Assembly (NCBI GenBank): GCA_963812775.1 | Contig: CAWEWH010000003.1 | Coordinates: forward strand, 372,001 to 436,000 | Direction: 5' to 3' | Length of the DNA stretch: 64,000 nt | DNA from: CAWEWH01 sp963812775 | Lineage (GTDB): Bacteria; Pseudomonadota; Alphaproteobacteria; Rhizobiales; Beijerinckiaceae | Part shown: piece by piece, positions 28,050 to 37,694 of the stretch | Numbering within the stretch: position 1 is the stretch's first letter | Layout of the letters: each line of letters begins with the position of its first letter | The notes under the pieces: generated by a model | Told to the model about the DNA's origin: nothing | Database searches by the model: none | Seen by the model: the letters and a program-made list of their open reading frames with translations, nothing else | Position numbers and translations under genes: made by a program

Positions 28050-29245
28050 ATGAAACGTCATGCATGGACGATTGAACTCGTGCCTCATTTCCGGTCGCCG
28101 CCGCGGCCCTCGCCATCTTCGCGGCCGCCGGCGCGAACGCCCAGGACATCAAGCTGCCGCCGTCGCTCACCGTCACCGCCTATGACACGGGCACCGCCGG
28201 CTTCAACATCACGGTTGCGGTCGGCAAGGCCATCAAGGACAAGTTCGGCAGCGACATGCGCGTGCTGCCGGCCGGCAACGACGTGGCACGCCTGGCGCCG
28301 CTGCGCGCCGGCCGTGCCCAGATGTCGGCCATGGGCGCCGGCGTCTATTTCGCCCAGGAGGGCGTCTTCGAATTCGCCAGCAAGGACTGGGGGCCGCAGG
28401 CCCTGAGCCTGACGCTGTCGTCGGTGGACTGCAACGCCGGCAGCCTCGGGGTTGCCCGTGACACCGGCGTCAAGGAGGTCAAGGACCTGAAGGGCAAGCG
28501 CATCGGCTTCGTGGTCGGTTCCCCGGCGCTGAACCAGAACGCGCTCGCGGTGCTCGCCTTCGCGGGCCTCGGCAAGGACGATGTGAAGATCGTCGAGTTC
28601 GCGAGCTACGGTGCCATGTGGAAGGGCATGGTCAACAATGACGTGGACGCGGCCTTCGCAACCACCATCTCGGCGCCCACTAAGGAACTCGAGACCTCGC
28701 CGCGCGGCATCATCTGGCCGCAGCTGCCGCACGCCGACAAGGCGGGTTGGGAGCGCGTCAAGGCGGTGGCGCCGTTCTTCGCGCCGCATGTCGCCACCTG
28801 CGGCTCTGGTGGCATATCGCCATCGAACCCACAGCAGCTCTCGAACTATCCCTATCCCATCAACACCGTCTACAATACGCTCGATCCCAATCTGGTCTAT
28901 TCCCTGACCAAGGCGCAAATCCTCGCCTATGACGGCTACAAGGACGCCGTGCCTGGCGCCTCCGGGCTCGGCGCCGACAAGCAGCTGAAGCAATGGGCCG
29001 TTCCCTACCATCCGCAGGCCGTCAAGGCGCTCAAGGAAGCCGGCCAGTGGACGGCCGCCGACGATGCCCACAACAACGGCCTGATCAAGCGCCAGGAAGT
29101 GCTGCAGGCGGCGTGGGCCGACTATCTGAAGTCGAGCCCACCGGCCGACGATGCCAAGTTCCGGACCGGCTGGATGGCGGCACGCCGCGACGCCTTGGGC
29201 AAGGCCTCGCTGGTGATCGGCGTCGACGAAACGCCGACGCAGTAG
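28050..29245 (+). CDS. TAXI-type TRAP solute-binding protein, frameshift in signal peptide
   Basis: Periplasmic receptor of a TAXI TRAP transporter, about 395 residues. The mature part starts QDIKLPPSLTVTAYDTGTAG, and FNITVAVGKAIKD, AQMSAMGAGVYFAQEG and DLKGKRIGFVVGSPALNQNA are clear. No start codon lies in the frame of the mature protein. The hydrophobic signal stretch VAAAALAIFAAAGANAQ continues from MKRHAWTIELVPHF in another frame, so a one-base shift near 28097 is assumed, with ATG at 28050. It is followed 12 bases later by the fused permease. The substrate is unknown; TAXI systems often take organic acids or amino acids. Confidence 0.85.
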
Positions 29246-29257
29246 AACAAACGTCGC

Positions 29258-31324
29258 ATGTCCGTGGCTTCGGGGGGTGAGGGCACGGCGGCGGCAGCCG
29301 CCCCGTTGCCCAAGAAAGTCGAGTTCGACGATCCGCACGCGATCGTGGGGCCGCAGGAGGCCGAGGTCACGCGCGTGCGCGCGCTTGTGGGCTTCTGGCG
29401 CTGGGCGCTCATCGCCCTGACCGCCGCCACCATCCTGCTGTGCATCAATCAGCAGTTCACGCTGCGCTTCTTCGTCGGCTACACGCAGCTCAACACCGAG
29501 TATTTCTATCTGCTCATCGTGCTGATGCTGCCCTTCACCTTCCTGATCTTTCCGGGAAGCCCGAGCGCGCGTCTCGACCGTCCGCCTTGGTACGACCTCG
29601 TCCTCTTCGCGCTGACCGTCGTGTCGGGCATCTATCTCATGCTCAACATCCGCTCCGCCGCCGAGAAGGGCTGGGAACTCGTGGGCGGACCGCCCGATGT
29701 CATCATCGCCGGCACCATCATGTGGGCGCTGCTGATGGAAGCGCTGCGCCGCACCGGCGGCTGGAGCCTGCTGTTGAGCGTGCTGCCGTTCACGCTCTAT
29801 CCGCTGTTTGCCGACGCGCGCTGGCTGGGCCCGCTGAAGGGGGACCGGTCGACCTTCGACCAGGCCGTCTCCTACCACGTGCTGTCGGGCGAGAGCCTGC
29901 TCGGGGTGCCGATCCAGGCCTTTGCCGACACGGTCATCGGCTTCCTGGTGTTCGGCACGGCGCTGGTCGTGACCGGGGCGGGCAAATTCTTCATCAATCT
30001 CGCGTTCGCGATCTGCGGCACCTTCCGGGGCGGCGCCGCCAAGGTCGGCATCTTCGCGTCGGGCCTCCTCGGCATGATGTCGGGCTCCATCGTGTCGAAC
30101 GTGCTCACCGCCGGCACCATGACCATTCCGGTGATGAAGAAGACCGGCTTCCGCGCCTCCTACGCGGCCGCCATCGAGGCCTGCGCGTCCACCGGCGCCA
30201 TCATCGCGCCGCCCGTCATGGGCGCCACCGCCTTCGTGATGGCGCAGTTCCTCAACGTCTCCTACGCCGAGGTGGCGGCCGCGGCGATCATTCCGGCGGC
30301 GCTCTACTATCTCGGCCTGTTCATGCAGGTGGACGCCTACGCGGCGCGCCACGGGCTGAAGGGTATCCCGCGCGCCGAGCTGCCGAAGATCAGCGATACG
30401 CTGCGCGAGGGCTGGTACTACGTCTTCGTCGTCGCCGTGCTCATCGTCATGCTGCTTTATTTCAAGCGCGAGAGCCACGCGCCCTTTTACGCCACCGCCC
30501 TGCTGCTCGTGCTCAACCAGCTGTTCGCCAAGGATCACCGCTGGACGCTGGACACAGTCTGGAAGTTCCTGGAGCTCAACGGCCGCACCTTCGTCGAGCT
30601 GGTCGGCATCCTGGCGGGCTGCGGCCTGCTCATCGGCGCCTTCTCGGCCACCGGCGTCATCTCGAGCCTGGCGGGGGACCTGCTGCGCATCGCCGGCGAC
30701 GATGCCTTCCTGCTGCTCGCCATGTGCGCCATCACCAGCCTCATCCTCGGCCTCGGCCTCACCTCGACGGCCTGCTACATCTTCCTCGCCATCCTGGTGG
30801 CGCCGGCCCTCGAGAAGCTCGGGCTCAACAGGATGGCGGTGCACATGTTCATCTTCTACTGGGGCATGCTCTCAGCCATCACGCCGCCTGTCGCCATCGC
30901 GTCCTTCGCGGCCGCCGGCATCGCCGGCTCGCCCGCCATGAAGACCGGCTGGGAATCCATGTGGGTGGGCAGCATCATCTACTTCATCCCGTTCTTCTTC
31001 GTGCTCAACCCGGCTCTCGTGCTGCAGAACGGCGCCTATGTGGAAGGCGGCCTGCTGATGCTCATGGCCGGCATCGGCACGCTGTTCATCTGCGGCGGCA
31101 TCCAGGGCTACCAGGTGGGCGTCGGCGACCTGCGCCATGCCGGGCGCTGGGAGTGGCCGCTGCGCGTCGCCTTCGTGCTCGGCGGCATCGTCTTCGCGAC
31201 GCCGGCCAGCAAGATCCTGCCGTTCGCGCAATGGCAGATCACCGGCCTTGGGCTTGCGCTGCTGTTGCCGGCCATCGTCGGCGGCACGCTGCTGGTGCGG
31301 CTCAGGCGCACGGCGCACGCCTGA
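29258..31324 (+). CDS. TRAP transporter fused permease (4TM-12TM)
   Basis: 688-residue inner-membrane protein combining the small (DctQ-like) and large (DctM-like) subunits of a TAXI-type TRAP importer. After a polar N-terminus come WRWALIALTAATILLCINQ and further helices of the small part, then the DctM core with GGAAKVGIFASGLLGMMSGS, GTMTIPVMKKTGF, IEACASTGAIIAPPVMGATA and LTSTACYIFLAILVAPAL. Uptake is driven by an ion gradient and needs the receptor gene upstream, with which it forms an operon (12-base gap). Length and order are normal. Confidence 0.93.
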   Translation: MSVASGGEGTAAAAAPLPKKVEFDDPHAIVGPQEAEVTRVRALVGFWRWALIALTAATILLCINQQFTLRFFVGYTQLNTEYFYLLIVLMLPFTFLIFPGSPSARLDRPPWYDLVLFALTVVSGIYLMLNIRSAAEKGWELVGGPPDVIIAGTIMWALLMEALRRTGGWSLLLSVLPFTLYPLFADARWLGPLKGDRSTFDQAVSYHVLSGESLLGVPIQAFADTVIGFLVFGTALVVTGAGKFFINLAFAICGTFRGGAAKVGIFASGLLGMMSGSIVSNVLTAGTMTIPVMKKTGFRASYAAAIEACASTGAIIAPPVMGATAFVMAQFLNVSYAEVAAAAIIPAALYYLGLFMQVDAYAARHGLKGIPRAELPKISDTLREGWYYVFVVAVLIVMLLYFKRESHAPFYATALLLVLNQLFAKDHRWTLDTVWKFLELNGRTFVELVGILAGCGLLIGAFSATGVISSLAGDLLRIAGDDAFLLLAMCAITSLILGLGLTSTACYIFLAILVAPALEKLGLNRMAVHMFIFYWGMLSAITPPVAIASFAAAGIAGSPAMKTGWESMWVGSIIYFIPFFFVLNPALVLQNGAYVEGGLLMLMAGIGTLFICGGIQGYQVGVGDLRHAGRWEWPLRVAFVLGGIVFATPASKILPFAQWQITGLGLALLLPAIVGGTLLVRLRRTAHA

Positions 31325-31533
31325 ACCTCCCGCGCCGTCACTCCGTGCGCGCCGTAGCGCACGCGCGCTGCCTGCCGCTGACACACGGGTGCTGGGCTGC
31401 GGTGCGGCGCAGACACGGGGCCCATTCCGATCCCCGACGGAACCGTGCGCCACAAGGAGAGGGCGTCAGCGCGTAGAGCCCCACGCTTGCGCGCCCTCCC
31501 CCGAATATGGCACTTAAGGCCCCGCCTTCGGAC

Positions 31534-31608
31534 GCTGCCGTAGCTCAGTGGTAGAGCACCCCCTTGGTAAGGGGGAGGTCCACAGTTCAATCCTGTGCGG
31601 CAGCACCA
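31534..31608 (+). tRNA. tRNA-Thr (GGT)
   Basis: 75 bases folding as a cloverleaf: acceptor GCTGCCG/CGGCAGC, D stem GCTC/GAGC, anticodon stem CCCCC/GGGGG with loop TTGGTAA (anticodon GGT), T stem CACAG/CTGTG, discriminator A and encoded CCA. Composition drops sharply right after its 3' end, the common integration point for mobile islands. Confidence 0.96.
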
Positions 31609-32010
31609 GCATAAGTCTGTGTCCTTCGAGACTCTTCGTCAGTTCAAGAACTCAGCTGTCACAGCGAGAGAACTCACGGCGGAAGGTAGAGTTGCCCACC
31701 CAAGACAGTTTGAAGACCTATGGCCGGGGCACATGCTCCCCGGATCCTTGTCTGTGAAGAGACCTAGATATCCCCGCAGTCCATGCGTCTCGTTGCGCCG
31801 TTCAGAACCGCTTCAGAAGGAGCGCCCAGTTTCGCTAAACCGTTGCAAAGGCGCTGCTATTAGGTGGCCGGCCGCTCTGATTTTATTGGGACGAACGCCC
31901 CGGATTACTCGTCACCTTCACCCCAGAATTGCGCCTGGACTCGCCCTTAATGCTGTCTTCCGAAAAGTCTCAACCAGGGGTATATACCGCGTCGGTGGTG
32001 GAGAGCGGAA
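31609..32010 (+). other. non-coding stretch between tRNA-Thr and the HD-Hsp90 gene
   Basis: About 400 bases of mixed composition, the left edge of the AT-richer island. An open frame runs through it and into the tRNA, but its product resembles nothing and has no codon preference. A GGGTATATACC dyad at 31978-31988 is a possible promoter element or operator for the gene at 32011. No integrase or repeated tRNA end is seen. Confidence 0.5.
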
Positions 32011-34217
32011 ATGGCAGAGACAGCATTGAGCTCATATCCCGAGCAGCGCGCCGTGGCGGCCTCCCGCTATGACGGATTCGGCGTAAATCTACCCGACGTA
32101 AAGCGCGTAACAGCTGAGATGCTGGCCCAAATTGGTAAGCACGGCATTTTCGCAGAGTACTCGAAGCATGATATCTCCCATATTAACGAAGTTTTGCGGT
32201 TGGCCGAGTGGCTGGTAGATGATGATACCAAAAAGCATATGTCAGATGCGGATTGGTTCCTAATAACTTTGTCCATATACTTTCATGACATGGGAATGCT
32301 TGTCACAAGAGACGAGTTCGACAATAGGAGCGGGTCTGGCTTCGGTGAGTTTTGCGAAAATGTGTTGTTCAGGGGGCGCACTCTGCAGAGTATAGCGCGA
32401 GAGTTAGTGAACTCTCTGATGGCGACCGCGAGTTGTTTCTCTATCAGGAGTTTGTAAGAGCTAATCACGCGAGACGAGTGCGTCAATGGATTGAAGGGAC
32501 AATCGACAACAGGTTTGGAGTGAGTACGGCAGCGGTGGCGGAAGTACAGCGCGTTTTATCCGGCCTTGATCCTACATTGAAGCGTGATCTGGCCTTAATT
32601 GCCGAAAGCCATCACTTGGATGATTTGGATGAACTCGTAAAATACAAATTGGTTCAACCCTACGGGTCTTCCGACGCGGAAACGGCGAATATTCAGTATT
32701 GCGCGATCATCCTACGAGCATCGGACCTATTGCACATGAGACGGGATCGAACTCCTTCAGTCCTATTCCGTCTGATAAATCCCACCGATCCTATCAGCCA
32801 GCGTGAGTGGGCCAAGCAAAATGCGGTGAGGCGTGTCATGCCTAGACTTGGTCTGAACGTCGATGGCATTCCAGATGAGAAGGCGCCAAAGGATACGATA
32901 GAGATACACGCTACTTTTACCGACGAAAATGGCTTTTTTGGCCTAACTTCTTTCCTGACCTACGTAGCCGGAGAATTGCGCAAGTGCCATGAATGGGCTG
33001 AAAACTCCAGAAAGCAAAAGGGCGCGAAGCACTCATTTGTGTGGAAACGGATCGCCGATGATCTGATCGAGACGGATGGGTTCTTGAAGAAAACTTACTC
33101 GTTTGATCTCGATCAACATAAGATACTAGACTTGCTAATTGGACATACGCTTTACAATGACACTGGGGTAGTATTGCGAGAACTCGCCCAAAACGGACTT
33201 GACGCTATTCGGCTGCAGCAAGCGGAAACTGGGGCACCTGAAAAGTCTGGAGAGCTCAAAGTAACATGGAATAATGCCTCAAGAGTTCTTACAGTTGCGG
33301 ATAATGGAACAGGAATGACGCAAGAAATAATCGAAAAGCATTTGCTCAAAGTTGGTTCCTCGCGGTATCAAGATCAGAAATTCAGAGAGGATCACCCCAC
33401 GTTTTCACCAATAAGTCGGTTTGGTATCGGGGTACTTTCCGCCTTCATGGTCTCCGACGAGGTTGAGATCACGACTTGTTCCGCGAACGACGACAAGGCG
33501 CGCAAGATATCGCTTCGTTCGGTCCACGGTCGATACCTCGTTAGACTACTTGATAAGACTCAAGACCCGGAAGCAAAGGCGCTCGGACCCCACGGTACCC
33601 AAGTTCGGCTAAAAGTTCGATCAACGGCAAGACTTGGGTCCGTCCTCGACATTATGCGGCAATGGATCATCATTCCCAGATGCAACGTAATCGTTACTAT
33701 TGACGATAATCCCTCAGAAAATGTTGGATATAAGTCTGTAGAAGCAACAGTGGAAGCTATTTTGGACAGACTGGGGTACACGACCAGCGGTCAATCCCCT
33801 CTCTACAAGATTATTACCCGCCAAGCTGATGGCGTTGAGTTTGCCTACGCGGCTCGATGGTCAGAATACTTCCGGGACTGGGCGATTGCGACGGCCGCCG
33901 GCAACCCGTCAGAACGCCCGATACCATGTACTTGCGTGGAGGGCATCGGCGTCGTGTTTGCAACGCCCGGCTTGAGCTCCACATCTTTGATCGCGGTAGC
34001 AAACGCAAGGGGACCCAACGCGCCAAAGACGAACGTTGCTAGATCGACCCTTGAGGTTACGGCTGAACGCGACACCCTCTACTCAACTTTATACGGCTTG
34101 TATGTGGAGCACGTGAAGAACGAGATTGACCGACTTACGGGGGAGGCGGGGTACTCGCTCACGTGGGCCGCCAACAATGCCATCACTCTAATCCCGTTTG
34201 GTTTTGCTGAGGAGTAA
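32011..34217 (+). CDS. HD domain - Hsp90-like GHKL ATPase fusion, one G-tract frameshift
   Basis: With one added G in the run at 32372-32376 this is a single 735-residue protein. The N-terminal HD-type phosphohydrolase domain has His53/His57 (SKHDISHINEVL), His92-Asp93 (YFHDMGM) and, later, NHARRV and LRASDLLHMRRDR. The C-terminal half is a GHKL ATPase of Hsp90/MutL style: LRELAQNGLDAIRLQ (N box), VADNGTGM (G1) and SRFGIGVLSAF (G2). The read sequence splits into two frames, 32011-32457 and 32352-34217 (TTG start). Composition is much less GC-rich than around it. The next gene starts 12 bases later. An ATP-driven switch acting on nucleotides or proteins is possible; the function is unknown. 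Confidence 0.85.
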
Positions 34218-34229
34218 AGGAACGACGCT

Positions 34230-35111
34230 GTGTTGCCGAACGAGTTGCAGAACCATATGAAACAATTGCCAGTGTATATCGTTGAGAAAAACGGGCAGCG
34301 AACTAATATCGCCTTTAATGATCTTTTCAAAGAGGAAACGTTTTGGACCGTTGATAGTCAACTTACTCGCTCGGCTGAGCAGCTTGTGAGGGAGGCAAAG
34401 GCAAACTCGACTGTCTCTGCGGTAGTAAACGCGCTTGGTGACGAGCCACAGAAGTTACCAGCGGGGACTATCCTATATAACATGGATATAAACCGAATGC
34501 TGAGAAGCTCCGTGGAAGACGCGTTCGAACCGGTTGAATTGGCCGGAAGCCAGGAACTTCGGCGTGCCCAAATCAAATGGGGCGCGAAAACCGCCTCTAA
34601 ATGGATCCGAGTTGGACAAGTTGCGTCACCCGTTCTAGGCAGGAAACGCTCACTAAGAGACGCGCGGGTGCTCGACTACCTAAGGGACATGACCCGCCGC
34701 GATCGCCGGAGCGTGTTTATCGATCCGCTCGATATCTTCGGGATGTGGCTCGCCGCGCCCGACGTACCCTTCTACGGCATAGATGGTATGTGCGGCATCG
34801 CCTATTCGCACGGGCGCGTCTTTTTGCGCGGAGATACAGAAATTACCAAATTTCTAGCCCGGCTGGCTATGAAGGCTGGCACCGCGAAATTCGCGGAAAG
34901 GCTACAGGTCTTCGCGACCGTATTTTCGACTGTGGCCCGAGCAGGTCTTACGGTGGAAGGAGCGGCAGCGCAATTGCGACGCATCAGTGATGAACTGGGT
35001 CAAGAGTACAGCGAGGGAAGTGAAGAGTTCCTGGAGGCGCTTAGCCGGAGCCCGACCTCACTTTTCTCCACCTCTGTCTGGATGCAACGGGATTTCGGAG
35101 GTGATGACTAG
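34230..35111 (+). CDS. unrecognised protein, partner of the HD-Hsp90 gene
   Basis: 293 residues from GTG at 34230; AAGGA overlapping the stop of the previous gene serves as ribosome binding site, so both are one operon. No family is recognised. The N-terminal third looks mixed alpha/beta (LPVYIVEKNGQRTNIAFNDL), the centre is basic (KWGAKTASKWIR, RDMTRRDRR), then come FIDPLDIFGMWLAAPDVPFY and a helical C-terminus with ALSRSPTSLF. No signal peptide or membrane segment, so it should be cytoplasmic. Codon use matches the HD-Hsp90 gene. A weak GGCACC/GGTGCC stem-loop follows at 35112-35131. Confidence 0.8.
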   Translation: MLPNELQNHMKQLPVYIVEKNGQRTNIAFNDLFKEETFWTVDSQLTRSAEQLVREAKANSTVSAVVNALGDEPQKLPAGTILYNMDINRMLRSSVEDAFEPVELAGSQELRRAQIKWGAKTASKWIRVGQVASPVLGRKRSLRDARVLDYLRDMTRRDRRSVFIDPLDIFGMWLAAPDVPFYGIDGMCGIAYSHGRVFLRGDTEITKFLARLAMKAGTAKFAERLQVFATVFSTVARAGLTVEGAAAQLRRISDELGQEYSEGSEEFLEALSRSPTSLFSTSVWMQRDFGGDD

Positions 35112-35158
35112 GGCACCCTCCACTCGGTGCCGCTGGGGCCTGCGGCTCCTGGGCTGCG

Positions 35159-35464
35159 ATGAGCAAGACGCCGCTGCACGCCCACCTGAAAAGCGCAAGC
35201 GAGAGCAACTCGGAGCAAGTTTGCGACATGCGTGACCACCGCGCGTGGTGTAGCGCTGTCATCATGTGGCGCGCTCTCGGGTTCTTTGTTGCGACGGCCG
35301 TGTTTGTGGGGGGTGTCAATTTTTTCTGGTTCGAGGTGACCGAGACGGCGTCGTTCCACGGCTGGATGATGATGGCGTCGGTACTTGTGGCGGTCGCGGG
35401 CGGCGCGTGGCTTTGGGCGGACTATGTCGGCCCCGCCATGGCGGGCCGGCGCCCGAATGCGTAG
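35159..35464 (+). CDS. small two-span membrane protein
   Basis: Up to 101 residues. The hydrophobic part has two helices, ALGFFVATAVFVGGVNFFWF and MMMASVLVAVAGGAWLWADY, with a short link and a basic tail. The first 35 residues (SKTPLHAHLKSASESN...) look unlike the rest, and the real start may be the ATG at 35264 (MWRALGFF), giving 66 residues. No family is recognised. GC content is back to the chromosomal level, so it probably lies outside the island. Confidence 0.5.
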   Translation: MSKTPLHAHLKSASESNSEQVCDMRDHRAWCSAVIMWRALGFFVATAVFVGGVNFFWFEVTETASFHGWMMMASVLVAVAGGAWLWADYVGPAMAGRRPNA

Positions 35465-35732
35465 CCCAGGCACGGTGCTCGCTCTGGCCACCAAGCTCTT
35501 GCAGTCGCTCCGCGAATCGACAACTCTGAGATCGCAGCTGGCGGCGATTTCGGTTGGATCAACGATAAAAATACGAAATATACAGCCCTGCAATAAGTGC
35601 AAAGACGCCGCTCGCGACGACCGAAGTGAACAGGTTAATTGAGCGCGAACTCTATCTATGTCGCCAGCGACGATGGCCTCTGCCGCCAACCGCGAGTGCT
35701 GCTCGAAAGCGTCCCCGGCCGGGGCGAACACG

Positions 35733-36050
35733 TCACGAAAATGAGTGCGCTACGCCGCTGCTTGTAGCGAAGCGGGTCTTGCTGAACGGGAGGAGGTGGT
35801 TTTCTGCCAGTTCGCACACTTCTTCGCGGCGGATCGTCAAGGTTCCTCGCTCGTTCACAACACGGCGGCGGACGATGTAACAGGACGCCGCCTCTTCTGC
35901 AGGTCCGCTAACCTGTCGTCCGGGCGGACTGCCAATTGCGCCGACCGACCCGGGTCCATTGGCGCCCTCTGCTTGCGCCTGGGGCGGGAAAAACAAAAGG
36001 GCTGCACAAAAGAAAAAATGCCCCCGGAAAAATGGGTGGCGGGATGTCAT
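35733..36050 (-). CDS. small secreted protein
   Basis: 105 residues with a signal peptide (HFFFCAALLFFPPQAQA) and a mature domain that ends in a CYIVRRRVVNERGTLTIRRE segment followed by VCE. Two cysteines frame this basic beta hairpin; similar short CY-V-RRRVV...I-R--VCE proteins are common and uncharacterised in Hyphomicrobiales. It is alone on the minus strand. A periplasmic or surface location is inferred. Confidence 0.65.
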   Translation of the reverse strand: MTSRHPFFRGHFFFCAALLFFPPQAQAEGANGPGSVGAIGSPPGRQVSGPAEEAASCYIVRRRVVNERGTLTIRREEVCELAENHLLPFSKTRFATSSGVAHSFS

Positions 36051-36711
36051 CGCGATTCTCCACGGCCGTGCTGAACCTCGATATTCGACCGAGCTTGTTA
36101 ATGTCCGATTAAGTGCGAGTCGCTACCCCCGCCGTTGGGCTCCCCACACCCCTGAGCCCCGCAGACCAATCCCATCCGAGACAGGCAGGCGCGCGCCGCT
36201 CGGGGTGCACGCCGTCTCATTGCTCAAGAATTGCCCCGCGCGGTCTGGCGGGGGAGACCCGGATGATGTCTTGGCCGGTGTCTCGAGGTTTCTTAGCAAG
36301 TTTCTCCCTGACCGAAGTGTCTTCGCGGTGTCTGAAGGGCGCCGAAAAAGGAGGGTGGAGCGGGGCGGTGTCTCGGGATTCAGGTGTCTTCGCGCCAGGC
36401 AGAGCCTCGCAGGGGGTGGAGGGGGCCCAGATCCGGGAGGTGGCCGAGACAGGTGACTCGGGATTCAGGTGTCTTGGCATGGCGAGGTAGCCCTGCGAAG
36501 GGCTTTTGAGGGTCTGGAGGGGGTGAGACCCCGGTTGGTGTCTTGGCAGGTGTCTCGAAGTGTCTTGGCCGGATCTCGTGTGACTCCGAAGTGTCTCAGC
36601 GGGTGTCTCCAGCGCCGCGAGAGGTCCGTGGGAGATAAATCACCCCACCCCGATCGCGTGTCGCTGCGCATGCGCGATCGACCAGCCTCGAGGCTATAGG
36701 AGTCACACATC
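36051..36711. repeat. gene-free stretch with clustered GTGTCT direct repeats
   Basis: No convincing gene in 660 bases. Between 36265 and 36610 the hexamer GTGTCT occurs 11 times on the plus strand (36278, 36317, 36328, 36368, 36383, 36469, 36538, 36550, 36560, 36591, 36603), with ATGTCT at 36267. Most form pairs 10-15 bases apart, often followed by YG. One 19-base unit, CTCGGGATTCAGGTGTCTT, occurs twice (36372 and 36457). Confidence 0.75.
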
Positions 36712-37689
36712 TCATTCGTGCACGAGCGGGATATCTTTGCTCGAGGCGCTGGCCGCTCTGGCCCGCTCTTCCAGACCGGTCTTCTTCGGCGGGGCGGCGG
36801 CGCCCGCCTCGCGGAAAAAATCCACGAGCACCTGGCCGGTGCTCAACGTCGCCGCCACCGAATTGTGCGTTCCGCCGATCACCCTGTAGGCGCGCACCGG
36901 GCCGGAGGCGCAGCCCGTCGAACGATTGATCTCGATCCTCTGTGCCTGCGGGCCGGACAAGACGGCGGTCTCGGGAGACTGCGTGCAACCGTTTAGGCCC
37001 CGAAAATAGGACTCCAGGCGATCGGTCGACCAGACGCTGGGCGGGGAACGGTCCCCTGGGTCGAGCGGCGCGACAGGGCCGCCGCGATAGGGCACGACCA
37101 CGTCAGCGGTGCCGTTCATGATCACGACGGGAAGCGGCTTTGCAGGGCGGCAGACCTCGGCGGTCAAGTCCGGCATCGACGCGATGATCAGGCCAATTCC
37201 CGCAAACAGCGAGCCCTCGAAGCAGAACATGCTGAGTGTCATGAGGCCGCCGTTCGATAGCCCGGCGAGATAGACCTGGGCCGGGTCGGCGACGCCGGTC
37301 CGGATCAGCTCGGCCACCAGCATCTTCAGGAAGCCGATGTCGTCGGGTGGACCCCCGACCCGGCGAAAGAGCTCGACGGATTGCGGCGTCTCCCGCCCGG
37401 GCAAGAACCGGTTCCAGACGTTCGCGCGCGACTGCGGGAAGACCGCCGCAAAACCGTTCTGTAAAGCAAAGCGTGCGAGATTGGTCTGTTGTGCGACCAG
37501 TCCGGGCGATCCGTTGGCCCCGTGCAGCAGGATGATGGTCGGGCCAGGCCGGCGCGCGTCGGGGCGCTCGAGAAGGTAGATGCGAGCCTGCCCATCGACC
37601 GTGATCCGCATCTCCTCCGCACAGGCACCCTGGTCGGTGCCAGCCGCGCACAGCACAAGAGCCACGAATGCCGCGATCGCTCGGCGCAT
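36712..37689 (-). CDS. exported PHB-depolymerase-type esterase
   Basis: 325-residue secreted alpha/beta hydrolase of the LpqC/poly(3-hydroxybutyrate) depolymerase or feruloyl esterase type. A signal peptide (AIAAFVALVLCAAGTDQGA) is followed by PTIILLHGANGSPGLVAQQ (oxyanion region), the nucleophile elbow VYLAGLSNGGLMT with Ser, a likely acid residue near VVIMNGTADVVVPY, and the catalytic His in VIGGTHNSV. It would hydrolyse an ester outside the cytoplasm. The ATG at 37689 begins the signal peptide. The thiolase gene upstream ends 38 bases before it with a GC-rich hairpin in the gap. Confidence 0.85.
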   Translation of the reverse strand: MRRAIAAFVALVLCAAGTDQGACAEEMRITVDGQARIYLLERPDARRPGPTIILLHGANGSPGLVAQQTNLARFALQNGFAAVFPQSRANVWNRFLPGRETPQSVELFRRVGGPPDDIGFLKMLVAELIRTGVADPAQVYLAGLSNGGLMTLSMFCFEGSLFAGIGLIIASMPDLTAEVCRPAKPLPVVIMNGTADVVVPYRGGPVAPLDPGDRSPPSVWSTDRLESYFRGLNGCTQSPETAVLSGPQAQRIEINRSTGCASGPVRAYRVIGGTHNSVAATLSTGQVLVDFFREAGAAAPPKKTGLEERARAASASSKDIPLVHE

Positions 37690-37694
37690 GCGCG

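Noticed and set aside
28085..30844. Long minus-strand open frame opposite the TRAP genes
   Set aside because: His/Asp/Glu/Arg-rich antisense product, typical of shadows in GC-rich DNA; the plus-strand TRAP proteins are unmistakable.
31595..32029. Open frame starting inside tRNA-Thr, as possible integrase remnant
   Set aside because: No integrase motif (no Arg-His-x-x-Arg-Tyr set), no codon bias, and it overlaps the tRNA.
35100..36720. Right attachment site of the island (copy of the tRNA-Thr 3' end)
   Set aside because: I looked for the last bases of the tRNA (GTGCGGCAGCACCA) and found no second copy, so island borders are set by composition only.
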